NCBI GenBank assembly: GCA_018661465.1
Contig: JABJIC010000028.1
Location: 210,276 to 274,275, forward strand
Direction: 5' to 3'
From: Gammaproteobacteria bacterium
GTDB lineage: Bacteria; Pseudomonadota; Gammaproteobacteria; Pseudomonadales; Pseudohongiellaceae
DNA: 64,000 nt
The position numbers and the translations under genes were made by a program. The notes under the pieces are model-generated. The model saw only the letters and a program-made list of their open reading frames with translations. It did not search any database and was not told the DNA's origin. Below, one piece after another: positions 49,294 to 59,728 of this stretch; position 1 is the first letter of the stretch, and every line of letters starts with the position of its first letter.

Positions 49294-50031
49294 CTATGAC
49301 TTCTCGAAATGAAATTCTTCTAGCTTGATGTCGTCGAGACCAATCTGGTCGAAAGGGTTTTCCATGGCTTCCTGGACGTTATAGAGAGATATCAGAATGA
49401 AGCCGTGAATACATGCCAGAGAATAGACGATAAGCGGATTACTGGCGCTGAGGTCGTTTATAAGAGTGGGGACAAAAATAAAAGGGAAAATATAAATAAA
49501 AACCAGACAGTAAGCTCTCAAGCTAATAGGTGTGCCGTGCATCTTTAGGCCCACTGTGTTCTCGATGCTCTCGTGGACATCCTTAAGGAAGCGAATAATT
49601 TTCAAAGCAACCCCATTGGAAATTTCCGCACGGTGATTATTTACGAAATCATAAACTTCGTTAAGTTTTTCGCGCACCGAGTGCGAGCTGTACTCGCCAC
49701 CTCTTAATACATTGAAAAACAGTATTGAAATTTCTCGCAACTTTTCAGCTACAACAATTTTGTCTTCGTCTGAGAGTTTATTGTTGTTAGCAAAGCAATA
49801 ATAAACTGCATTGAGGGATGACTTAAATATACTCAGAAGTTTGATGATACTGTCTCTGCGTTTGAATGCTTCGCGGATCGTAAATACCAAGGGAAAAATT
49901 ACAGCAATACTGAACAGGGTGACATTAAGATTGAAACTAAAATTGAATTGAAAGCACAGCCAGGTAATAACTAGGCAGAGTATGAGTACATGCGCGGTTT
50001 TCTGGTCGATAATAGCGAAGTACTTATGCAT
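49294..50031 (-). CDS. bestrophin-like membrane protein
   Basis: Multiple TMs; C-terminal EAMENPFDQIGLDDIKLEEF resembles the bestrophin ExPFGxDxxD signature. Confidence 0.6.
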   Translation of the reverse strand: MHKYFAIIDQKTAHVLILCLVITWLCFQFNFSFNLNVTLFSIAVIFPLVFTIREAFKRRDSIIKLLSIFKSSLNAVYYCFANNNKLSDEDKIVVAEKLREISILFFNVLRGGEYSSHSVREKLNEVYDFVNNHRAEISNGVALKIIRFLKDVHESIENTVGLKMHGTPISLRAYCLVFIYIFPFIFVPTLINDLSASNPLIVYSLACIHGFILISLYNVQEAMENPFDQIGLDDIKLEEFHFEKS

Positions 50032-50294
50032 GCGAGCGTGGTTCCAATTTATTCATATCAGGCGCTGATGCTAATCAAGATAGTGTTCAATGTAAATTCA
50101 AATTTTCAATTAAATCATGAAGAAAGGCAGTAAAAATAGCTTTGTGGCATCAGCTGATCTCAGTTGCGGGTCATCAGGGTTGGGAGTAAACTGGCTATTC
50201 ATTGGAAAAAGAACTGCTGTTCAAGCCCCTGGCGGCTCTACTCAAGTCTTCAGCCTGAGCGAATCTGCCACTATACACCCAGGTATTTATAGTT

Positions 50295-51329
50295 ATGCGT
50301 GCTCTGCTTTTGATATTCATATTGGGCTTCCTTAGCCCCGCAGTATTCTCCGCTGAGGTGAGGGATCCTCTTTTTGCTTCATCTGATGTTTTGGAGATTA
50401 CTCTCACCGGTCCCTTTGACCGGATTGATGATGAGCGTGATAAAGAGCAGGAATATCCAGGCACCATTTCCTATGTTGATGATAATGGTAGCCAGATAAG
50501 CCTTGATGTTGATTTCTCTGTGCGGGGTAATTGGCGATTAAGGAAGGACAACTGTAGCTATTCTCAGTTGTGGCTGGACCTCAAGCGTTCTCAAACGCCC
50601 GGCACTTTGTTTGAGAATCAGAATCGATTGAAACTTGTTGTTCAGTGTCGTCGACAAGATAACTATGCAGGTTTAGTTGCAAAAGAATATCAGGCATACA
50701 AAATATTTGAGGAGTTGTCGGAATTCAACTACGACACTCGATTCTCGCAGGTCAATTATGTAGACAGCGAAGAGGAAGGTCGAGACCGAAGTCATGTAGC
50801 CTTTTTTATCGAACATCAGAATAGTCTCGCTGACAAATTCAGCATGGAAGAAGTGGAGCTTAACGCTGTTTTTTATGGTGAGATAAATCCAATTCAAGCA
50901 AGCGTTGTTGCGCTATTTATGTTCATGATTGGGAATACGGATTTTTCGGTTGCTCAGGCTCAGGAGGGTGATGAGTGCTGTCATAACGTTAAACTGTTAG
51001 TAAAGGAACCGCGGGAGTATTTCCCAATTCCCTATGACTTCGACTCATCCGGTTTTGTAGAAGCAAGTTACGCAGCGCCCCCGGGTTTCAATCTTCGAAA
51101 CTCCAGAGAGAGGCTTTTCAGGGGTTATTGCGCTCATCGGGAATCCATACCTGAAGCGATAGCTACATTTATGGATGCTAGAGAAGCCATTGAAGAAATA
51201 ATCAATAATTCTGAGCTTCTCAGTGCGAGAGCCAAGCGTCGTAACCAAGGATTTATAGAAGATTTTTATGATGTGCTTGGAAGCGAACGACAACTTGAAA
51301 GGCAGATATACAGTGATTGTCGCGGATAA
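50295..51329 (+). CDS. exported protein of unknown function with CotH/atypical-kinase-like motif arrangement
   Basis: Signal peptide; IGNTDFS...CCHNVKLL...YFPIPYDFDSSGFV. Confidence 0.75.
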   Translation: MRALLLIFILGFLSPAVFSAEVRDPLFASSDVLEITLTGPFDRIDDERDKEQEYPGTISYVDDNGSQISLDVDFSVRGNWRLRKDNCSYSQLWLDLKRSQTPGTLFENQNRLKLVVQCRRQDNYAGLVAKEYQAYKIFEELSEFNYDTRFSQVNYVDSEEEGRDRSHVAFFIEHQNSLADKFSMEEVELNAVFYGEINPIQASVVALFMFMIGNTDFSVAQAQEGDECCHNVKLLVKEPREYFPIPYDFDSSGFVEASYAAPPGFNLRNSRERLFRGYCAHRESIPEAIATFMDAREAIEEIINNSELLSARAKRRNQGFIEDFYDVLGSERQLERQIYSDCRG

Positions 51330-51332
51330 CAT

Positions 51333-52487
51333 ATGAGTATTTTTGTAATGAACTACTCGATAGTGAACTACAGCCGTTCAACCTTACTGGTACTGGCGAC
51401 TCTGTTTCTGAGTTTTAGTTTCGCTCAGGGCGAGCTGCAAGGCGAGTGGCAAGACGTTGAAAGGATTGTCGCTGTTGGTGATATTCACGGAGATTACGAA
51501 AACTATATTCGTGTATTAGGGGATGCAGGGATAGTAAATCGACGCGGGAATTGGATCGCCGAGGAAACGCATTTCGTGCAATTAGGAGATCTTCCTGATC
51601 GCGGCCCTGATAGCTATAAAATCATTGAGCATATGAAGCAGCTTGAGATGCAGGCAGAAAAAGATGGTGGCCGTGTTCATGCCTTGATTGGAAATCATGA
51701 AGCGATGAATATTTACGGGGATTTGCGGTACGTACACCCGGGTGAGTTTAGAGCTCTTCGTTCTCGCAACGCGCGTCTTTTACAGGACGAACTCTATGAC
51801 GGTCACATTGCCAGAAGGATGGAGGCTGATTCTGAATTCAGATCCTCTGACGATTATCGAGATCAGTTTAATGCTCTATATCCGCTTGGTTATGTAGAGC
51901 ATCGAATTCACTGGGCACCTGATGGTGTGCTGGGCTCCTGGGTAGTAGGGCACAATACCCTCATAAAAATTAATCGAAGCCTGTTTGTTCATGGCGGGGT
52001 TGCTCCCTCTATGCTGGAGTTGAGCATCTCTGAAATAAATCAGCAGGTGCGAACTGAATTGAACGGTAACTTGCCTGAAGAATATGGCCTGTCGGAAAAA
52101 GATGATGGGCCGTTGTGGTATCGAGGGCTGTCCAGTAACGAGGAAGCTATGGAGGCTGAGCATGTCGAGAAGGTATTGGAAACCTTCGATGTGGATAGAA
52201 TAGTTGTCGGTCACACTCCCATGCTCGGAACCATAGTTCCTCGCTTCGAAGGCAAGGTTCTGGTGATCGATACTGGTATATCAGAGTATTACGGCGCGCA
52301 ATTGGGTAGTTTGCTTATCGAAGGAGATAATGTGATTGCCGTTCAGAGAGGAGAGCAGTTGGAAATTCCCGAAGGAAAGGAAGATCTGCTACCGTTTTTC
52401 AAATCCGTCTTGGAGTTGGAGCCGGATTCGAGTCAGCTCAGAATGAAAGTTAATTCTCTCAGTGAGTTGGATGCTCTGGATATATAG
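51333..52487 (+). CDS. calcineurin-like metallophosphatase, Shewanella-like PPP type, exported
   Basis: VAVGDIHGDYENY, QLGDLPDRGPDS, ALIGNHEAMN, VVGHTPM. Confidence 0.93.
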   Translation: MSIFVMNYSIVNYSRSTLLVLATLFLSFSFAQGELQGEWQDVERIVAVGDIHGDYENYIRVLGDAGIVNRRGNWIAEETHFVQLGDLPDRGPDSYKIIEHMKQLEMQAEKDGGRVHALIGNHEAMNIYGDLRYVHPGEFRALRSRNARLLQDELYDGHIARRMEADSEFRSSDDYRDQFNALYPLGYVEHRIHWAPDGVLGSWVVGHNTLIKINRSLFVHGGVAPSMLELSISEINQQVRTELNGNLPEEYGLSEKDDGPLWYRGLSSNEEAMEAEHVEKVLETFDVDRIVVGHTPMLGTIVPRFEGKVLVIDTGISEYYGAQLGSLLIEGDNVIAVQRGEQLEIPEGKEDLLPFFKSVLELEPDSSQLRMKVNSLSELDALDI

Positions 52488-52545
52488 TTAGGTAAACTGC
52501 TTTCGACTAGACTAACTGTTGCTAACACATATAAAGAACAGACAT

Positions 52546-52583
52546 AAAAAAAGGCAGATTCATTTAATGAGTCTGCCTTTTTG
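52546..52583. terminator. bidirectional Rho-independent terminator
   Basis: AAAAAAAGGCAGATtcatttaatgaGTCTGCCTTTTT between convergent genes. Confidence 0.92.
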
Positions 52584-52617
52584 TTATTAAGCGTTAGCCT
52601 AATAATGCGAGATGCTA

Positions 52618-52827
52618 CTAGATAGCAGTAATCTCTTCAGCCTGTGGGCCTTTCTGACCATTTGTAACAACAAATTCAACACGCTGGCCTTCGGCTAGAG
52701 TCTTGAAACCGTCGCCAACAATAGCGCTGAAATGTGCAAATACGTCTGGTCCGCCTTCGCGTTCGATAAAACCAAAACCCTTGCTTTCGTTGAACCACTT
52801 AACTGTTCCAGTGATTTTGTCTGACAT
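52618..52827 (-). CDS. cold-shock domain protein (CspA family)
   Basis: [30 protein letters not shown]. Confidence 0.97.
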   Translation of the reverse strand: MSDKITGTVKWFNESKGFGFIEREGGPDVFAHFSAIVGDGFKTLAEGQRVEFVVTNGQKGPQAEEITAI

Positions 52828-52854
52828 AGTAATTTCCTTAATTAAAAAATATTG

Positions 52855-52873
52855 ATCTCCATGTAGAGGAGAT
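52855..52873 (-). promoter_or_regulatory. short hairpin in the csp 5' leader
   Basis: ATCTCC-atgtaga-GGAGAT, about 28 nt upstream of the csp start. Confidence 0.4.
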
Positions 52874-53159
52874 ATCGTGCTAGAAATTCGGCGTACTTAT
52901 AAACTTCAGACGAGGTATTACTAGGTAGACTTCGAAATGGGGATAATAAATAGGTGCTTACTTTCAAGCTTCCTAGCATTGTACTCCCTAGTTAGGGGAT
53001 GTCAAAGAATTTATCAATGAATATTCTCAGCACTTACAAGCAGTTAGCTCGAATGGGTCAGGAATGTCAGCTATAGAATTGAGCTAATTGTTTGCAGCTG
53101 CGGAAAATCGACTCAACTGCTTGCCGAAAACATCGTTCTCATAGGCTGAATGTGAGGAA

Positions 53160-53819
53160 TTACTGTGGATTCCTGCTCTGATAGATGCCGAAGTGAATAT
53201 ATTCACCATTTGTCCGCTGGCCAGGTTCGACATTCGCTGGCACTAGATTTCGCACTGGAGCCAGGCTCTTTAAGTAAGCGGCGATAGAAAAAGCATCTTC
53301 GTTGGTAATGCCTGAAAATGCAGGCCATGGCATTACAGGCAGGCTGCGGGCACTGTGATCTCTGGTGCCAACCCTTACCATTTCAACCAATTGATTCATG
53401 GTCCACGTGCCTAGCCCGGTTTCCATGTCAGGCGTGAGGTTGGGGGGATAGACAACACCGGGGTTATCGTCGATGAATGGGCTTGTATAGGCAATGCCTG
53501 TGGAGGAACCGGCTAACAATTTTGCAGCGTCGGGGGTTCCATTAAGTGCCCCCTCTGTGTGGCAACTGCCACAACCCAGCATACCGACCATATACCTACC
53601 TCTGGAAAGCTGCTCTGTTGAGTAGTTCGGGGAGGGTAATGGCTCAGGAGTAGCGAAAATAGAGGCAGGGGAGAGCTGTTCGTAATCCACCAAAGGGCTA
53701 TAGCCAGCAGTTTCGCAGGCTGACAGTGAAAGCGCTAAAAGCAGTGACACAGACACCATCTGTATAGGCGATCTGGCTGTATTTACGCTGTTAGTTTTAA
53801 AAATACGTGGAAAATTCAT
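53160..53819 (-). CDS. c-type cytochrome lipoprotein
   Basis: Lipobox LSAC; CGSCHTEG heme motif. Confidence 0.88.
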   Translation of the reverse strand: MNFPRIFKTNSVNTARSPIQMVSVSLLLALSLSACETAGYSPLVDYEQLSPASIFATPEPLPSPNYSTEQLSRGRYMVGMLGCGSCHTEGALNGTPDAAKLLAGSSTGIAYTSPFIDDNPGVVYPPNLTPDMETGLGTWTMNQLVEMVRVGTRDHSARSLPVMPWPAFSGITNEDAFSIAAYLKSLAPVRNLVPANVEPGQRTNGEYIHFGIYQSRNPQ

Positions 53820-54002
53820 TCATCAGCTCCTTGAATACCTCATTAAATCCCACAAGCATCATCCCATGCCTGTAGTTGTCGCAGCTTGATCTCGAACAAA
53901 ACTGACCTTGAAACAAGATAGCTTTCTGCAAAATTAGCACTATGACTGCTATTAAAGTGAATTCCTTGAATTAACAACTCAGAGCAGAATTAAATACAGG
54001 GT

Positions 54003-54359
54003 TTACTTGTCAGACCAAACTGCTAGCTCATTGCCACTGGGCTCTACAAAGTGAAATCTCTTGCCGCCAGGAAACTCGAAAATAGGTTTATTGATGGAGC
54101 CGCCAGCGGATTTTACCTTTTCGAGGCAGTCCGCGAGCGAATCCGAATAAAGAACTACTAAGGCACCACCCTTGCTGGATTCAGATTGTAGATCTGCCCG
54201 ATAAAACCCACCATCGATGCCCTGCTTTTCGATAGAGCAATAATCAGGACCGTAGTCGACAAAACTCCAGGAGAATGCCTCAGTGAAGAACTGCTTCGTC
54301 GCTTCGAGATCCCGGGCGGGGAACTCGACATAATTGATCTCATTATTGCTCATGGGCAT
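54003..54359 (-). CDS. VOC family protein
   Basis: INYVEFPARDLEATKQFFTEAFSWSF; FEFPGGKRFHFVEPSGNELAVW. Confidence 0.9.
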   Translation of the reverse strand: MPMSNNEINYVEFPARDLEATKQFFTEAFSWSFVDYGPDYCSIEKQGIDGGFYRADLQSESSKGGALVVLYSDSLADCLEKVKSAGGSINKPIFEFPGGKRFHFVEPSGNELAVWSDK

Positions 54360-54385
54360 TCACCTCACAGCGGCTTTCAACAAGC

Positions 54386-55312
54386 TTACTGCCTTGCCAT
54401 TAACCACCACTTCAATGTAGAAGTCACCAATTCCGCCGCATCCTGTTGTACAAAATGATTGGCCGTGGGCGCGCTCACAATAGTGGTGTCTTTGTCATTC
54501 CAGTCCCAGGTGTTGTTTAGTCCATCTGAGTGCAGAGCAGTATCTTGAAGTCCATGGAAGACTAATAGTGGGATATCCAATTGGGGTGGAGGAGTAGGTG
54601 GTGGTGAATTGCTGTCGCCACGTGGATAGTTCTGTTTGTAGTAGGCCAACATTGCATCGAAGTTGGAGCGAGAAAACGCTTCAGTATATAAGGCTCGAGC
54701 CTCAGGATCTGATACCCAGAATGCCAGGGTCTGGGCTGTCATTGGTCCGCCGAAAAGAATATTTGGGTCCGATGGTGAGCCCTCAATAAACGTTCTCGCA
54801 TAGCCGCTGTTCTGCTGCTGCTCTGTATTAGTAGCTAGCTCTCTCGCTATGCCGTTGGGATGAGGGAGATTCAGGATCACCAGGCGTTCAACCATCTGCG
54901 GCAAGGCAAATGCGAATTGCCAAGATACGCTGCCGCCCCAGTCATGACCGACAATAGTAGCCTTCTCTTCACCAAAGTGACGAATTACAGCCGCTACGTC
55001 CGAAACCAGATAACGCATATCGTAGTTTTCATCGCCCTCAGGTTGGCCGCTAAGGTTGTAACCACGTTGATCGATGGCAACTACCTTGAAATTGTCCTTC
55101 AAACCTTCCATCTGATGCCGCCAGCTGTACCAGTAATCAGGGAAGCCATGGATCATTACAACCAGTGGACCTTCACCCATGGTGGCATAGTGAATTTTCA
55201 CACCATCGCTGTCAGCATAACCATGCTCCACTTCATCGAGAAAATCAGCCTGAGCGATCAGGCTAAATGAGGCAAGTATGCAGGCGAGAATTAGTTTTAT
55301 AGAAATTTTCAT
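54386..55312 (-). CDS. exported alpha/beta hydrolase, epoxide hydrolase-like
   Basis: [26 protein letters not shown] nucleophile elbow; signal peptide. Confidence 0.88.
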   Translation of the reverse strand: MKISIKLILACILASFSLIAQADFLDEVEHGYADSDGVKIHYATMGEGPLVVMIHGFPDYWYSWRHQMEGLKDNFKVVAIDQRGYNLSGQPEGDENYDMRYLVSDVAAVIRHFGEEKATIVGHDWGGSVSWQFAFALPQMVERLVILNLPHPNGIARELATNTEQQQNSGYARTFIEGSPSDPNILFGGPMTAQTLAFWVSDPEARALYTEAFSRSNFDAMLAYYKQNYPRGDSNSPPPTPPPQLDIPLLVFHGLQDTALHSDGLNNTWDWNDKDTTIVSAPTANHFVQQDAAELVTSTLKWWLMARQ

Positions 55313-55507
55313 TGGCCTTCCTTAATTGATGATGTGCAATTCCCAGATTAAACCACTATTTGACTAAAAATAAGCAAAAAAGCCAGTTTTTCAGCCGCTG
55401 TTTAGTGTCTGTTCAGCTCGAAGGAAAAACATCAAATTGATTCAGCTCAGGGAATTTCCTTTAAACTGTGGTAAAAATATCAGCCTCACAAAATTAAAGG
55501 AATAGTC

Positions 55508-55942
55508 ATGCAAGTTTTGAAAAAATCAGCGCTACTCATACTTGGAGCAAGCCTGTTGTCATTCTCTCTTCCCTTGTATTCGGCGGAAGCTGAGGCTCAG
55601 CTCACAACTAAAGAGCTAATGAACGGAATCATGACCCCGATGACAACCATAATCTGGGGAGCCTATCAGTTACAAACTGACGCTGAATGGAAGGCAGTGG
55701 AAGATGCTGCTTTAACAGTTATAGCAGCTGGTCAATTGCTGGCCACAGGTGGTGCCGAGGACGGAGCTCGTGAAATGGCAGCCGAAGAAGAATGGCAGGG
55801 TCATACGGCCCGACTTATTGCGGCGGCGCGAAAGGTGGTTACTGCAGTGTCAGAAAAAAACGAAGAGGCTCTCTCCGAAGCGGGCAACAATGACCTGTAC
55901 CCGCCCTGTGAAGAGTGTCATCAGAAATACCAGGCTCGATGA
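55508..55942 (+). CDS. small exported c-type cytochrome (cytochrome c'-like helical protein)
   Basis: Signal peptide; single C-terminal CEECH motif. Confidence 0.78.
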   Translation: MQVLKKSALLILGASLLSFSLPLYSAEAEAQLTTKELMNGIMTPMTTIIWGAYQLQTDAEWKAVEDAALTVIAAGQLLATGGAEDGAREMAAEEEWQGHTARLIAAARKVVTAVSEKNEEALSEAGNNDLYPPCEECHQKYQAR

Positions 55943-57538
55943 TCAGCTGAGTTTGAATCCCTCGTAGTTGTTTCTGGCGACGTGTTCACAGTGCTGAACA
56001 TAAGAAGGAAAGCCTAGATAGGGCATGAAGATTCTTGGTTTATCCGGAATATTAGCTCCGGTATACCAGGAATTACATCCCTCGGGATAGAGAGTTTGAT
56101 CGGCTATCCGGTTTACTTCTAGCACCCATTTTTCCTCTGCTGCTTCATCAGCCACTATTACTTGATAAGAGTGCTTTTCAAGATGCTTTAGGCAGTCGCT
56201 TATCCAGTCAACATGTTGTTCGATGGCAACGATCATATTCGCTAGAACAGACGGGCTACCTGGACCGGTGATGGTGAACAAATTCGGGAATCCGCTAACG
56301 CTTAATCCGAGATAGTTTTTAGGACCATCTTGCCATTTATCTTTCAGCCTCTTTCCTTCCAGTCCTTTGATATCAATATCCAACAGTGCGCCGGTCATGG
56401 CATCGAATCCTGTTGCAAGAATCAGGTAGTCGAATTCATATTCCCCAGCGCTGGTTTTTAATCCGGATTCAGTAATCTCTTCGATAGGGTGGTTGGCGAC
56501 ATCAACAAGTGATACGTTTTTCCTGTTAAATGTTTTGTAGTAATCAGTATCAACACATAGCCTCTTGCAGCCGACGATGGTAGATGGGCATAACAAATCT
56601 GCGACGGATTGATTTTCAACAATTTCTCTTATTTTCCCCTGTATGAATTTCGAAGCGGTTTCATTCGCTTCAATATTGATAGCGAGATCATTGAAGCTGG
56701 CGAGAAACGGAAGGCCGCCAGCTTCCCATCGTTGCTCATATTCCGTTTGTCTTTCTTTCTCTGAAACTTCAAGAGCAGAAACTGAATTGGGATTATTATT
56801 GAGGGCAGCGTAGCGTCGAGAATTATCTTCGCGAAATGTTGAGTACTCGGCTTTTATTTTGGCTTCATACTTTTTGTCCATCGCTTCATTTCGAGCAGGT
56901 ATGGAATAGCTGGGTGTGCGTTGAAAAATCAGTAGTTCAGAGGCTTGCTTGGCGATCAGGGGAATGGCTTGAATAGCAGAAGAGCCAGTACCGATAATTC
57001 CTACAGTCTTTCCAGTGAAGTCCCTGCCTTTCTGAGGCCAATTTCCGGTATGTAAAACTTCACCTCTGAAATTGCCTAATCCAGGGAAGTCAGGAATATT
57101 ATTTTTTGAGAGACAGCCTGTTGCCATGATGCAATACCGGCTGTAGAACAATTCACCTTTTTCTGTGGTGCATTGCCAGAGAGAACTGTTCTTATCGAAG
57201 TGAAGCGAGGTAATGTTGCAACCGAAGTTTATATCCCTAAGAAGATCGAATTTGTCGGCGACGTGATTTGCATATTCCAAAATTTCGGGCTGAGGGGCAT
57301 ATTTTTCACTCCAGCTCCAATTCTGCTGCAGCTCATCGGAGAACTGATAAGAATACTCCATGCTGTTAACGTCGCAACGGGCCCCCGGATAACGGTTCCA
57401 ATACCAGGTGCCTCCTACGCCATCTCCTCGCTCGAAAACTTTCGTCTTGAGCCCTAGGGCGCGCATACGATGTAAGGCATACATTCCGGCGAAACCTGCG
57501 CCTACAATAATCACATCCAGTTTTTGTTCTGCGTTCAT
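55943..57538 (-). CDS. flavin-containing monooxygenase, Baeyer-Villiger type
   Basis: IVGAGFAGMYALHRMR; FRGEVLHTGNWP fingerprint; GTGSSAIQ second Rossmann. Confidence 0.92.
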   Translation of the reverse strand: MNAEQKLDVIIVGAGFAGMYALHRMRALGLKTKVFERGDGVGGTWYWNRYPGARCDVNSMEYSYQFSDELQQNWSWSEKYAPQPEILEYANHVADKFDLLRDINFGCNITSLHFDKNSSLWQCTTEKGELFYSRYCIMATGCLSKNNIPDFPGLGNFRGEVLHTGNWPQKGRDFTGKTVGIIGTGSSAIQAIPLIAKQASELLIFQRTPSYSIPARNEAMDKKYEAKIKAEYSTFREDNSRRYAALNNNPNSVSALEVSEKERQTEYEQRWEAGGLPFLASFNDLAINIEANETASKFIQGKIREIVENQSVADLLCPSTIVGCKRLCVDTDYYKTFNRKNVSLVDVANHPIEEITESGLKTSAGEYEFDYLILATGFDAMTGALLDIDIKGLEGKRLKDKWQDGPKNYLGLSVSGFPNLFTITGPGSPSVLANMIVAIEQHVDWISDCLKHLEKHSYQVIVADEAAEEKWVLEVNRIADQTLYPEGCNSWYTGANIPDKPRIFMPYLGFPSYVQHCEHVARNNYEGFKLS

Positions 57539-57625
57539 CTAAAGCTCACTGAAAATATTTTGATAGTGCGTTATCCAAACCGTGACTCTTCTCTGTCTAC
57601 CTGTAGGTTGGCTACCTGTAGATAG

Positions 57626-58627
57626 CTACACAAGGTACAAGGAAGGCAGTCTTTCTATAAACCAGTAGGCAGCAATTCCTCCTAGCCCATAGGCTAATCC
57701 GCGATACAGGCTGCCCAATTGTTCAGAAAGGAATTTTGCAAAAAGCATATTGATGGTAACGAGTGCTCCAATGAAGGCAACCTGACCCGCTTCAACTCCA
57801 AGATTGAAAAATAGGAGCGCCAGGGGTATGTCCCCATCGCTCAATCCCAGTTCTCCCAGGGCGCCTGCGAATCCGAAACCATGAATAAGTCCGAAGATGA
57901 ATGCAATGATCCACGGGCTGGCGTGAGCCAATGTCCTTTGTCCCCGCTGCGCCATAATAACTTCTCTTGCCAGAAAGACGATGGAGAGGGCAATCAACAC
58001 TTCTATGGGGGCGTTAGGTACAGGAAAGATTCCAAGTACGGCAAATGCGAGGGTGATGCTGTGAGCTATAGTAAAAGCGGTCACCGTTTTGATAAGTTTC
58101 CAGAAACCCTTTACCAATAACAATAGTCCTAATACAAAGAGTAGGTGATCTATACCAAGAAGAATGTGTTCGGCGCCGAGCTCAAGATAGCGGATAGCCA
58201 GGCTGCTTATAGATGCTGCACCTGCCTTCAGGTCTGCCAAAGGAATTACGACATCACTTCCGTCTCCGGGAAAATATCCGGAGACACTGCTGTCATCGTT
58301 CCAATTGGCAATAACCACCACGCCTTCGAATCCCCACGGAAAAGAGAGTTGGTCATCGACATTGAGCTGAGGTTCGCAATAAAAGCGGTAGCTGAAACGT
58401 CCCGGTTCAAGCCCTTCGCATCGCGGGGGCAATATTCTCTCTATATTAAAAAGGGGAGGCACTTGCTGGTCTACAATGGAAAGCTGATAAAAGCCCTCTT
58501 CGGTTTCATCCATGATTACCCTGGCAACACCGGTGACATCGATGTCATGGGCAATAGAATTGGAGCCTAGAAAAGCGGCGCCGCCCAGAATGAGTATGAT
58601 GAACAATGACTGTTTGAATGATCTCAT
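57626..58627 (-). CDS. HupE/UreJ-family membrane protein
   Basis: GAEHILLGIDHLLFVLGLLLLV; TAFTIAHSITL; HGFGFAGALGELGL. Confidence 0.88.
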   Translation of the reverse strand: MRSFKQSLFIILILGGAAFLGSNSIAHDIDVTGVARVIMDETEEGFYQLSIVDQQVPPLFNIERILPPRCEGLEPGRFSYRFYCEPQLNVDDQLSFPWGFEGVVVIANWNDDSSVSGYFPGDGSDVVIPLADLKAGAASISSLAIRYLELGAEHILLGIDHLLFVLGLLLLVKGFWKLIKTVTAFTIAHSITLAFAVLGIFPVPNAPIEVLIALSIVFLAREVIMAQRGQRTLAHASPWIIAFIFGLIHGFGFAGALGELGLSDGDIPLALLFFNLGVEAGQVAFIGALVTINMLFAKFLSEQLGSLYRGLAYGLGGIAAYWFIERLPSLYLV

Positions 58628-58648
58628 ATGTAGCTTAGGGCGCGATGA

Positions 58649-59488
58649 CTAATCGACTAGACTTTCATTGACGATTATCGAGTATTTTTCCCACAGCAGG
58701 TCCACCTCTTGCTGTAGCCGCTGATCCTCTTCGCTACTTATCCAATCCAGACGAACCAGGTCGGTGATTTCCGAGAGTGCTGGGAGTTGGGCAGCTGTTC
58801 TTGCCGTCACTCGAAGCCAATGCTGGCCACGGTTGCTTACAAACGGGCCACTCCAATTTCCTGGCCGAGAATTGAAGACCTCGTCGGCATAGGATTCTTC
58901 AAAAATATTATTAAGATCGGTGTAATTCACTCCGGGCAAGGTGGACAGGCTTCCTTCCTCTGCAGCCAATAAAACATCAGGATCGCTGGCCTGTTGTAAC
59001 AAGGTAAGGATTTCTGCGGATAGCTCGTCTCTATTATCAAATACTAATTCATCCACCGTAATTGTCTCGGTAGTGCGATAACGCTGCTGATTTTCCTGGT
59101 AGTAGGCATTCAGCTCTTCATCGCTTGGCTGAATGATGTCGCCGCTGAGTACATGGCGCATTTTCTGAGCGAGGATGTCGTGGATGCGGGCATCTTTATC
59201 CAATTCCATAGACAGAGCTTCCCGTACCAGTATCTGTTCCTCGATATAGCGCGCGGCAATCAGTTGGCGTTGATCTTCAGTCAACTCTTCCCCTCTGGCT
59301 ACTTCCGCCTGGAAGATTCTGACATCGATGTCGCTCTGTTCAATTTCCAGAATGTTCTCATTGCTGGACTGAACCACAGAGTAGAGACCGAAAATCAGTG
59401 CAGCTATCAAAAAGAAGTGCAGCATTGGCTCCTGAAGCAATCTCCGAGAGAGGCTCTGATCACCGTTTTTGCTTAGAGGTTCGTTCAT
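58649..59488 (-). CDS. PpiC-type peptidyl-prolyl isomerase-like membrane-anchored protein
   Basis: N-terminal TM; RQLIAARYIEEQILVREALSMELDKDARIHDILAQKM...; GNWSGPFVSNRGQHWLRV. Confidence 0.82.
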   Translation of the reverse strand: MNEPLSKNGDQSLSRRLLQEPMLHFFLIAALIFGLYSVVQSSNENILEIEQSDIDVRIFQAEVARGEELTEDQRQLIAARYIEEQILVREALSMELDKDARIHDILAQKMRHVLSGDIIQPSDEELNAYYQENQQRYRTTETITVDELVFDNRDELSAEILTLLQQASDPDVLLAAEEGSLSTLPGVNYTDLNNIFEESYADEVFNSRPGNWSGPFVSNRGQHWLRVTARTAAQLPALSEITDLVRLDWISSEEDQRLQQEVDLLWEKYSIIVNESLVD

Positions 59489-59728
59489 GTGCTGATATCT
59501 TGGTTGCTCAAATAAGTATCCGAACAGGAAGAGTATGTTCTGGATTTATTCGATGCAAGCCTGACAGCTGGAATACTAAGTTCCTAGCTTGCTCTCGGTC
59601 TGCAAAAGAACTAACAGATGAAACTCTTGCAAAGTAGCAAGACTTGGGATTTTATAGGCAGCACCAAGGGTGATGAAGCCTATAGCGGGCTTCTGCTAAG
59701 GACATATTTCAAGCAGGGCTGATACACA

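Noticed and set aside
51327-51335. Possible in-frame stop recoding between 50295..51329 and 51333..52487 (same frame, adjacent)
   Set aside because: The stop is TAA, and the downstream ORF has its own ATG and signal peptide, so these are two genes.
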